Positions 1 to 5,783 of a stretch of DNA of 6,881 nucleotides are shown here, piece by piece; the first letter of the stretch is position 1, and each line of letters starts with the position of its first letter. This DNA is from Chloroflexota bacterium (GTDB lineage Bacteria > Chloroflexota > Limnocylindria > P2-11E). The DNA lies in NCBI GenBank assembly GCA_005889445.1, contig VBGS01000173.1, positions 1-6,881 of the forward strand. Direction: 5' to 3'. A program made the translations under genes and the position numbers. The notes beneath the pieces were generated by a model, which saw only the letters and a list, made by a program, of their open reading frames with translations, had not been told where the DNA came from and did no database searches.

Positions 1-350
1 AGCCCATCGAGATCGGCGCCGTTCGCGTAGCCCTGATAGGCGAGCGTCGAATCGAAATACCGATCGGCGATAACGATCTTTCCCGCGGCAAGCGCGGGGC
101 GGATAACGTCACGAACGAGCTGCGCGCGCGCCGCGTTGAAGAGGAGCGCTTGCGCCTCGGCCGAGAGCGGCGCCTCGCGCGCATGAAGGACGATGTCGCG
201 GATGCGCTCGCCAGCTGCGGTCCCACCAGGCTCCCGGGTCAGCACCACGTCACGGCCGCGCGCGCGCAACGCGTCGCCGAGCCGCGCGGCCTGGAGCGAT
301 TTCCCGAGGCCTTCCCCGCCCTCGAACGACAGGAAGAGGCCCGCGCTCAC
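1..350 (-). CDS. tmk: Thymidylate (dTMP) kinase, N-terminal part
   Basis: Cytoplasmic kinase that phosphorylates dTMP to dTDP with ATP, an essential step of dTTP synthesis. About 116 N-terminal residues are visible; the rest, including the LID and the C-terminal helices, lies beyond base 1. Seen in the translation: the P-loop FEGGEGLGKS at residues 9-18, the substrate-site motif TREPGGT near residue 40, and DRYFDST followed by YQGYANG near the cut end. These are the family signatures in the usual order and spacing. The P-loop carries no arginine, as in bacterial type II enzymes. The residue after the P-loop Ser is Leu where Thr is common, and the Ala before the GK is Leu; neither should abolish function. 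The start is GTG at 350-348, overlapping the stop of the upstream ATPase gene (GTGA), so translation is probably coupled. An ATP-binding paralogue is unlikely given all three motifs. Confidence 0.94.
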   Translation of the reverse strand, partial: MSAGLFLSFEGGEGLGKSLQAARLGDALRARGRDVVLTREPGGTAAGERIRDIVLHAREAPLSAEAQALLFNAARAQLVRDVIRPALAAGKIVIADRYFDSTLAYQGYANGADLDG

Positions 351-1885
351 TTGTAGATCTGAACGCGGCGGAAAGGCTCGTGTCCAGTGCTGCGCGAGGA
401 AAGATTCGCCCGCTCGACCAATTCGTGCTGCAGCTTGCGCACATAGGCGTTCTGCGGCGCGAGCTCGATCTCACCCGAGCCGCCGCTCGTCACCTGTTCG
501 ATCGCGTCACGCGCCTCCTCGAGCGCCTTGTCCTCAGGCCCGCGACGAAGCTCGAGGACCGACGCGAGCGCGCTCGCGATCTGCGTGGCCGAGTTCGAGC
601 GCGCGATGTAGATCGGAACGCCCTCCGACTCGGCGTTGCGCAGGCGCGGCGTCTTCCGGCGGTAGTAGTTCTTCAGCGTGATGACGACGTCGGCATCCTC
701 GGGCTCGCGCACGATCGCGACCGGCAGCCCGAGGCCGCGCGCGGCGTCTTCGACCCGGTTCCAGGACAGCCCGAACGGGTACACCTTCAGCGTCTCGCGC
801 GCCCCGTTCCCGTTCATTGGCGGGATGCGCGGTGTGCTGCGCCGCTCGACGGCTTCGGATACCGCGCGCGTCGGCGTCCGCGACCCAACGACCATCTCGC
901 CCGACGGGTCGCGCTCGCGCGTCTCTGGCGCGACCGGCATGCCAAGCAGGACTGCATCGACGGTCTGCCCGACGTCGTGATAGATCGCGACACGTTGGTA
1001 CGCCTGGATCTCGACGAGTACTTGGAATGTCGGCGGCGCTTTCCGCTCGAGGACGCTCTTCTGGGTGCCGCGGCGGCGCGCCTCTTCATCGGAGAGCGTG
1101 ACGGTCTGGATCCCGCCGACCAGGTCCGAGAGCGTGGGGTTCAGCATGAGATTCTCGAGAGTGTTGCCGTGCGCGGTCGCGATGAGCTGAACGCCGCGCT
1201 CGGCGATGGTTCGCGCGGCGGCGGCCTCCTGCTCGGTGCCGATCTCGTCGATGACGACGACCTCGGGCATGTGGTTCTCGACGGCTTCGATCATCACGGC
1301 GTGCTGCAGCGAAGGGGTCGCGACCTGCATTCGGCGAGCGCGACCGATACCGGGATGAGGGATGTCGCCGTCGCCGGCGATCTCGTTCGACGTGTCAACG
1401 ACGACCACGCGCTTCCCGAGCTCGTCCGCGAGGACGCGAGCGACTTCACGGAGCAGCGTCGTCTTTCCGACACCGGGTCGGCCAAGAAGGAGGATCGACT
1501 TCCCTGATTCGACGACGTCGCGGATGATCTCCATCGTCCCGTAGACGGCGCGTCCGACTCGGAGGGTGAGGCCGACGACCTTGCCGGCGCGGTTGCGGAG
1601 CGCGCTGATCCGATGGAGCGTCCGCTCGATGCCGGCACGGTTGTCGCCGCCGAACTGGCCGATCCGCGAAATCACGTACGCGATGTCCTCCGCGGTCACC
1701 TCGCGATGGGAGAGGATCTCTTCACGTCCGGCGAACCGTGCTTCGGGCGTGCGACCGAGATCCATGACGACCTCAAGGATGCCTTCGAGCGACTCGAGCG
1801 CGCGCACCCGTTGCATCAGCTCCGGGGGAAGGGCGCGGAGGATGGCGTCGAGGTCGTCGGTCGCGGCGAGCTGGTCTCTTGTCAT
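347..1885 (-). CDS. Ycf45/SpoIIIAA-like AAA ATPase with C-terminal R3H nucleic-acid-binding domain
   Basis: Predicted soluble P-loop ATPase that binds single-stranded nucleic acid; its cellular role is not established in this family. From ATG 1885 the protein has 512 residues. An N-terminal helical part comes first, with the family-typical segment RAGIERTLHRIS near residues 83-94. The ATPase core has Walker A GRPGVGKTT (135-143), DTSNEIAGDGDIPHP (164-178), Walker B VVVIDEIG (209-216) and TAHGNT (237-242), which resembles the sensor region of SpoIIIAA/secretion-type ATPases. A low-complexity linker (about 320-360) leads to a small alpha/beta segment (about 365-445) also present in cyanobacterial/plastid Ycf45. 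The R3H domain (about 453-509) contains IELAPQNAYVRKLQHELVER and ends SRSTGHEPFRRVQIYK. The frame stays open to an ATG at 1987, but those extra 34 residues are Pro/Ser/Ala-rich and unlike the family, so 1885 was chosen; no clear ribosome binding site is seen for either. The gene ends overlapping tmk. Confidence 0.92.
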   Translation of the reverse strand: MTRDQLAATDDLDAILRALPPELMQRVRALESLEGILEVVMDLGRTPEARFAGREEILSHREVTAEDIAYVISRIGQFGGDNRAGIERTLHRISALRNRAGKVVGLTLRVGRAVYGTMEIIRDVVESGKSILLLGRPGVGKTTLLREVARVLADELGKRVVVVDTSNEIAGDGDIPHPGIGRARRMQVATPSLQHAVMIEAVENHMPEVVVIDEIGTEQEAAAARTIAERGVQLIATAHGNTLENLMLNPTLSDLVGGIQTVTLSDEEARRRGTQKSVLERKAPPTFQVLVEIQAYQRVAIYHDVGQTVDAVLLGMPVAPETRERDPSGEMVVGSRTPTRAVSEAVERRSTPRIPPMNGNGARETLKVYPFGLSWNRVEDAARGLGLPVAIVREPEDADVVITLKNYYRRKTPRLRNAESEGVPIYIARSNSATQIASALASVLELRRGPEDKALEEARDAIEQVTSGGSGEIELAPQNAYVRKLQHELVERANLSSRSTGHEPFRRVQIYK

Positions 1886-2009
1886 GTCATCAGCCGTCGA
1901 AGCGGGCGGCCACGCATCCAAGTAGTGACTGCAAGGAGCATACGCGGGGCGCTCCGGCTGGTCGCGTGTCGAACCGGAGACGACCACGGGCGGCGCGCCG
2001 GGGCAGCGC

Positions 2010-2699
2010 TCAACCCGGCCGCAGCACCATCACGACGAGCATCGGCCAGCCGACGTACTTCTCGGCCCGGGGAACACGCGCCGCGAGGCCCTCGTCAGGG
2101 GTGAGCTCGGCGATCGTCACGATCGCGAGCCCGGCCCGAATGGCGCTCATCACGTAGTCGGAAAGCTGCATCACATACGACCGCGGGCGTAGAAATTCGC
2201 CCGTCTCCGAGTCGCGGAACCGCGCCGAGACGCCGCGCAAGAACATCGCCGGATGCATCGCGGTCACGACGATGCGGCCGTCGCCGCGCGTCACACGCCC
2301 TAGCTCGCGCAAGAATGGCACCGGGTCGGCAATGTGCTCCAGGACGAGCGCCGATAGGACGCGGTCGAAAGAGCGATCCGGAAGCGGCAACGGGCGGTTC
2401 GCGTCGTGGCTGAGCCAGCGAACCCGGTCGGCCGCCGGCTTTGTGCGACCTCGCGCGAGCATCCCTTCCGAGAAGTCGAGCGCGGTCACGCGCGCGCCGG
2501 CGGCGGCGATGCGGATCGCGTGACGTCCAGTGCCGGCTCCCACATCGAGGACGTCAAGCCCGGCCACGTCACCGAGCGAGCGGTCAACCTCAGGTTCCTC
2601 GAGCGCGAGAAGCGGATTCCCTTCGACGTCGTAGGTCGAGGCCCAGCGGTCATAGCCCTCGCGCGTATCGACGTCGCGCCACTCGGGCTCGCCGCTCAA
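2010..2699 (-). CDS. Class I SAM-dependent methyltransferase
   Basis: Predicted soluble methyltransferase of the Methyltransf_11/UbiE-like group; the substrate cannot be told. The 229-residue protein has the full Rossmann-type set: motif I VLDVGAGTGRHA (50-61), which binds S-adenosylmethionine; the acidic post-I strand ALDFSEGM (73-80); motif II FDRVLSALVLEHI (111-123); and motif III GDGRIVVTAMHP (139-150). The N-terminal GYDRWASTYD (15-24) is typical of small-molecule methyltransferases that act on quinones, sugars or lipids. The C-terminal 80 residues, which would shape the substrate pocket, show no family I recognise. The start is TTG at 2699-2697, overlapping the stop of the GNAT-like gene as TTGA, with a weak GGTGG about five bases upstream; the conserved YDRWA segment lies soon after it, which supports this start. 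About 124 bases separate its stop from the ATPase gene. No methyl-transfer step is known in the B6 pathway encoded upstream, so its place in this operon is unexplained. Confidence 0.88.
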   Translation of the reverse strand: MSGEPEWRDVDTREGYDRWASTYDVEGNPLLALEEPEVDRSLGDVAGLDVLDVGAGTGRHAIRIAAAGARVTALDFSEGMLARGRTKPAADRVRWLSHDANRPLPLPDRSFDRVLSALVLEHIADPVPFLRELGRVTRGDGRIVVTAMHPAMFLRGVSARFRDSETGEFLRPRSYVMQLSDYVMSAIRAGLAIVTIAELTPDEGLAARVPRAEKYVGWPMLVVMVLRPG

Positions 2700-3682
2700 C
2701 GGACCACCGCCGGCGCGAAGGCGCGCTCCTCCACGCGGACGGCAAGCTCCTTCGTGAACAGCATCGAGGTGGCGGTCTCGCGAAATCCTTCGGAAAGCAG
2801 CGCGCGCCCAACGTGCTCCTCGTATGAGCGGACCGGGGAGGTAACGACGCGGCCCGGGGGCAGCGACTGCGCGACGTCGCGCAACAGATCGCGGGCGAGG
2901 TCGACGTCGCCGTCGACTGTGCGGACTTTGCAGACGTGCGGATGCCGTTCCATCCCGCTGAACGCGAGCCCGAAGGCGCGCGGCTTCAGATCGTCACCGG
3001 CGACCACCGCGCGCTCGCGCTTCATCGCGAGCGGGTTTCCGCCGACGAGGTGTGGCGGGTCGTAGGCGCCGCCGCGCCGGCTCACGTCGAAGTCGGTGAC
3101 CGAGAGCTGCTCCGCGCGCTGCACGGCGTGCGGTGTGGTCATCGCATAGAAACGGAAGAGGTCGTGCGCGTCACGGCCGGTCACCTCGTGTGCGCCATCG
3201 ACATGAGCGGTGGTCGCGCGGCCCGTTCGCATCGCCACATACCAGGTATCGCGCGTGTACGAGTAGAAGCCCGCCTGAAAGAAGGTCTCGCGAGCGCGCG
3301 CCTCGTCGGGGACCCCCGCGAAGATCCGGTGCATGCCCGCCCGCGCCGCTGCACCGCTGATCCCTGATAGCAGGCGAAACGCGCTGTCGGCACCGCCTGG
3401 CTCGCTCAAGGCGGCAAGGATGAGGATCACCCACTCCGGCCGCTGGCCGTCGTAGACGAGCGCGGTCGAGCGAAGCTGCCCGCGGTACTCCTCGAGGAAG
3501 ACGCGCAGCCGGCCTTGCAGTCCGAGCAGTCCGGGAAGCAAGCGCGTCCAGCTCGCGACCGCCCCCGTGGCGAGCGGTGCGGGCAGTGCCGAAGCCATCA
3601 TCCCGGCGGGATCGCGAACCGAATCGGTGAGGAGCGCCGACACCCGACGCAGATCGAACGGGGTCGCCGCCCGCGCGGGCAT
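2696..3682 (-). CDS. Unassigned protein, probably a two-domain GNAT-fold acetyltransferase-like protein
   Basis: A 328-residue soluble protein without signal peptide or membrane segment. I do not recognise a named family. Two parts resemble the later strands of the GNAT N-acetyltransferase fold. In the first (about 60-150), a strand-like PEWVILILAAL is followed by a helix and IFAGVPDEARARETFFQAGFY, then SYTRDTWYVAM, resembling the GNAT pattern in which a residue next to the fold edge is followed by 'GF' and a closing strand. In the second (about 170-315), VVTSPVRSYEEHVGRALLSEGFRETATSMLFTKEL repeats that pattern. A clear acetyl-CoA loop of the type Q/RxxGxG/A is not visible in either half, so the protein may be degenerate or non-catalytic. 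The ATG at 3682 shares one base with the pdxT stop (TAATG) and follows GGAAAG by five bases, a usable ribosome binding site. The 3' end overlaps the methyltransferase start. The position implies co-translation with pdxT, but any B6 role is speculation. Confidence 0.6.
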   Translation of the reverse strand: MPARAATPFDLRRVSALLTDSVRDPAGMMASALPAPLATGAVASWTRLLPGLLGLQGRLRVFLEEYRGQLRSTALVYDGQRPEWVILILAALSEPGGADSAFRLLSGISGAAARAGMHRIFAGVPDEARARETFFQAGFYSYTRDTWYVAMRTGRATTAHVDGAHEVTGRDAHDLFRFYAMTTPHAVQRAEQLSVTDFDVSRRGGAYDPPHLVGGNPLAMKRERAVVAGDDLKPRAFGLAFSGMERHPHVCKVRTVDGDVDLARDLLRDVAQSLPPGRVVTSPVRSYEEHVGRALLSEGFRETATSMLFTKELAVRVEERAFAPAVVR

Positions 3683-4290
3683 TACCGCTTTCCGAGCGAA
3701 AGGAAGTAGCGATGAAACCGGTCGTCGTTCGTGAGCTCGGGATGGAAGCTCGTCGCCAGGAGGCGGCCTTGGCGTGCGGCCACCACCCGGCCGTCGTCCA
3801 GGGTCGCCAGCACATCGACCCCAGGTCCGACACGGATGATCTGAGGCGAGCGGATGAAGACGGCATGGAATGCCCGCGGCCCCAGCTCGTTCACCTTGAT
3901 GTCGGCCTCGAAGCTATCGATCTGTCGTCCGAACGCGTTTCTCTCGACGGTGATGTCCATGAGCGCAGCGAGGGGATGCGGATGCGCAGGGACATCCTTG
4001 GCGATGAAGATCGCTCCCGCACACGTGCCCCACACCGGCATTCCCTCGGCGACGCGGTCGCGAAGCTTTTCGATGATGCCGTACTGCCGCGCGAGCTTGC
4101 CGATGGTCGTGCTCTCACCGCCGGGGATGATCAGCGCATCGATCTCGTCCAGCTGTTCGGGGCGACGGACATCGACGCCGTCGACGCCCAGCCGATCGAG
4201 CGTGGCGAGGTGCTCAGCGAAATCGCCCTGAAGACCGAGAACGCCGACGCGCGCGGTCAGCGGTCGGGCGTCACCAACCGCGGACGGCAA
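3682..4290 (-). CDS. pdxT: Pyridoxal 5'-phosphate synthase glutaminase subunit
   Basis: PdxT hydrolyses glutamine and channels ammonia to PdxS in the PLP synthase complex. Seen: GVLGLQGDFAEH at the N-terminus, IIPGGESTTI forming the oxyanion-region motif, WGTCAGAIFIA with the nucleophile Cys, and SFHPELT with the His and Glu of the triad. It is a class I glutamine amidotransferase with all three catalytic residues present. Starting at TTG 4290 the protein has 202 residues, with Cys90, His183 and Glu185. An alternative CTG at 4260 would give 192 residues and place Cys80, His173 and Glu175, very close to the Bacillus subtilis PdxT numbering (79, 170, 172), and would begin 10 bases after the pdxS stop. 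The frame is also open to ATG 4341, but that would overlap pdxS by 71 bases and add non-family residues. No clear ribosome binding site decides between the starts. The function is certain; the start is not. Confidence 0.96.
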   Translation of the reverse strand: MPSAVGDARPLTARVGVLGLQGDFAEHLATLDRLGVDGVDVRRPEQLDEIDALIIPGGESTTIGKLARQYGIIEKLRDRVAEGMPVWGTCAGAIFIAKDVPAHPHPLAALMDITVERNAFGRQIDSFEADIKVNELGPRAFHAVFIRSPQIIRVGPGVDVLATLDDGRVVAARQGRLLATSFHPELTNDDRFHRYFLSLGKR

Positions 4291-5182
4291 GTCGTTCTGC
4301 CGCGGGGATCGCGTCGAGCGAAAGACCGCGCATCGCCTCACCGAGCCCGCGCGACACCTCGGCCACGAGCTTCGCGTCGCGGAAGTGCGTCGTGGCCTCG
4401 ACGATCGCCTTCGCGCGGCGCGCCGGATCGGCCGACTTGAAAATCCCGGATCCCACGAAGTTCCCTTCGGCGCCGAGCTGCATCATGAGCGCGGCGTCAG
4501 AGGGGGTCGCGATGCCGCCCGCGCAGAACAGCACCACCGGCAGCTTCCCGTCCTTCGCGACCTGACGCACGAGCTCGACCGGGACACGGTGTTCGTCAGC
4601 CTTCGCGGCGAGCTGCCCCTCGTCTAGGTCGTGCAGCGACGCGATCGCTTCGGTGATGGCGCGGATGTGCCGCACCGCCTCGACGATGTTTCCCGTCCCA
4701 GCCTCGCCTTTGCTGCGGATCATCGCGGCGCCCTCGTTGATGCGGCGCAGCGCCTCGCCGAGCTCGCGAGCACCGCACACGAAGGGGACTTTGAAGTCGT
4801 GTTTGTTCACGTGGTACTTCTCGTCGGCGGGTGTGAGGACCTCGCTCTCATCGATGTAGTCGACACCGATCGCCTCGAGCACCTGCGCCTCGACGAAGTG
4901 CCCGATGCGGCACTTCGCCATGACCGGGATGGTCACCGCCTCCATGATCCGTTGGATCATTTCGGGATCGCTCATGCGCGCGACCCCACCGGCGGCACGG
5001 ATGTCGGCCGGGACGCGCTCGAGGGCCATGACCGCCACCGCCCCAGCGTCTTCGGCGATCTTCGCGTGCTCCGGCGTGACGACGTCCATGATCACCCCGC
5101 CTTTCAGCATCTGGGCGAGGCCGGTCTTCAGGGTCCAGGTGCCCTTGGGACCGTTGTGTCCGTTGGATGAAACAGCGCTCAC
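4271..5182 (-). CDS. pdxS: Pyridoxal 5'-phosphate synthase, synthase subunit
   Basis: PdxS forms PLP directly from ribose 5-phosphate, glyceraldehyde 3-phosphate and ammonia supplied by PdxT; the complex is a dodecamer of synthase subunits decorated with glutaminases. From GTG 5182 the protein has 303 residues, normal for the family. A (beta/alpha)8 barrel is evident: GGVIMDVV with Asp33, PVMAKCRIGHFVEAQ with Lys90, DYIDESEVLTPADE, RSKGEAGTGN with Lys158 (the swinging lysine), FCAGGIATPSDAA, and GSGIFKS. Asp33, Lys90 and Lys158 correspond to Asp24, Lys81 and Lys149 of the B. subtilis enzyme, all shifted by nine, which supports the chosen start. The frame is open further upstream to 5350, but that would run over the divergent HNH gene and adds no family sequence. 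GTG is preceded by GGGGG four bases away. It is the first gene of the minus-strand block, with a promoter candidate just upstream. Confidence 0.98.
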   Translation of the reverse strand: MSAVSSNGHNGPKGTWTLKTGLAQMLKGGVIMDVVTPEHAKIAEDAGAVAVMALERVPADIRAAGGVARMSDPEMIQRIMEAVTIPVMAKCRIGHFVEAQVLEAIGVDYIDESEVLTPADEKYHVNKHDFKVPFVCGARELGEALRRINEGAAMIRSKGEAGTGNIVEAVRHIRAITEAIASLHDLDEGQLAAKADEHRVPVELVRQVAKDGKLPVVLFCAGGIATPSDAALMMQLGAEGNFVGSGIFKSADPARRAKAIVEATTHFRDAKLVAEVSRGLGEAMRGLSLDAIPAAERLAVRGW

Positions 5183-5191
5183 AGAACCCCC

Positions 5192-5220
5192 ATCGTACCG
5201 CGCTGACCCTAGAATCTGAA
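5192..5220 (-). promoter_or_regulatory. Candidate promoter for pdxS and the B6 operon
   Basis: On the minus strand, TTCAGA (5220-5215) and TACGAT (5197-5192) are separated by exactly 17 bases; each matches four of six positions of the sigma70-type consensus. The predicted start of transcription would lie two or three bases before the GTG at 5182, giving a nearly leaderless mRNA. It overlaps the plus-strand promoter candidate of the HNH gene. No MocR-type PdxR regulator gene is present in the window and no operator repeat is visible. Confidence 0.4.
5210..5215 (+). promoter_or_regulatory. Candidate -10 element for a leaderless HNH-gene transcript
   Basis: TAGAAT matches five of six bases of TATAAT and fits the TANNNT pattern. 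Six bases (CTGAAC) separate it from the ATG at 5222, so transcription would begin at or within a base or two of the start codon. No -35 hexamer is found 16-18 bases upstream; that stretch is CCCC-rich. No Shine-Dalgarno sequence could fit in the leader. Such promoters are known from Deinococcus and actinobacteria; here it is inferred. Confidence 0.45.
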
Positions 5221-5221
5221 C

Positions 5222-5755
5222 ATGGGCGTAGTCGACGCGAATGTCCTGGTGCTCAACCTCGACTTCCAGCCGCTGAACGTGTGCAATGTGCGCCGAGCGG
5301 TCGTCCTGCTCTCCAAGGACAAGGCGAGCGTCGTGGAGCAGAACGGGCATCTGGTGACCAGCGAGCGCCTGAGTTTTCCGTCGCCCTCAGTCATCCGCTT
5401 GGCCTATCACGTGAAGCGGCCACGCCCGGTCGTAAAGATGACCCGCAAGGAAGTGCTCGTCCGTGACGACCACACCTGCCAGTACTGCGGAAAGCGCGGC
5501 CACGACCTCACGCTGGATCACGTGATGCCTCGGCATCGTGGAGGTCAGCACGTCTGGGAGAACGTCGTCGCAGCGTGCAAGTCGTGCAATCACCGGAAGG
5601 GTGGGCGAACACTCATCGAGTCGCGCATGACCCTGCTCCGGCAGCCGGTGCGTCCGCCGGCGACGCCGCAGTATCTCTACTCGTCGTACGTGCGAGCTGG
5701 CGAGCGCAGCTGGTCCAAGTTCATCGGCCTCGACGAGAGCGCGGCCGCGTCCTAG
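5222..5755 (+). CDS. HNH endonuclease family protein
   Basis: A 177-residue protein with a beta-beta-alpha-metal HNH nuclease module. The N-terminal 70 residues contain VLVLNLDFQPLNVCNVRRAV, the conserved leader of a widely distributed chromosomal HNH family found as a single-copy gene without an associated methylase or phage cassette. The nuclease module contains a zinc-binding CQYC (Cys86, Cys89) and CKSC (Cys119, Cys122), LDHVMPRHRGG with the general-base His100, Asn114 in WENVV, and CNHRKGG with Asn123 and His124, so the catalytic and structural residues are intact. The C-terminal tail (about 140-177) is Pro/Arg-rich and ends in SAAAS. The biological role of this family is unknown; DNA repair or RNA/DNA processing has been guessed, and nothing here decides. 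The ATG at 5222 follows a -10-like hexamer by six bases. The gene is divergent from pdxS and lies 28 bases before a glycosyltransferase that it could be co-transcribed with. Confidence 0.92.
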   Translation: MGVVDANVLVLNLDFQPLNVCNVRRAVVLLSKDKASVVEQNGHLVTSERLSFPSPSVIRLAYHVKRPRPVVKMTRKEVLVRDDHTCQYCGKRGHDLTLDHVMPRHRGGQHVWENVVAACKSCNHRKGGRTLIESRMTLLRQPVRPPATPQYLYSSYVRAGERSWSKFIGLDESAAAS

Positions 5756-5783
5756 CACGCGCCTTGCGCAAGCGGGCGACGAG

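Noticed and set aside
380..1507. Long plus-strand open frame of 375 codons
   Set aside because: It lies antisense to the R3H ATPase, has an Arg/Asp/Leu-rich composition typical of the opposite strand of high-GC genes, and shows no domain.
1937..1942. TATGCT on the minus strand as a -10 element for the ATPase-tmk pair
   Set aside because: No plausible -35 hexamer lies 16-18 bases upstream, so a separate promoter in this gap cannot be supported from sequence alone.
1886..1987. N-terminal extension of the R3H ATPase to an ATG at 1987
   Set aside because: The 34 added residues are unlike family members and lie in the only real gap of the operon; no ribosome binding site supports 1987.
1991..2000. 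Palindrome CGGCGCGCCG after the methyltransferase
   Set aside because: Short GC palindromes are expected by chance at this base composition, and no T-run follows on the minus strand.
3712..4440. Plus-strand open frame of 242 codons across pdxT and the end of pdxS
   Set aside because: Antisense to two securely identified genes and without recognisable motifs.
5183..5350. Extended pdxS frame starting at 5350
   Set aside because: It would overlap the divergent HNH gene and adds no PdxS-like residues; the GTG at 5182 gives the normal length.
5763..5772. Palindrome CTTGCGCAAG between the HNH and glycosyltransferase genes
   Set aside because: Only ten bases, no loop, flanks do not pair and no T-run follows, so it is neither a terminator nor a convincing operator.
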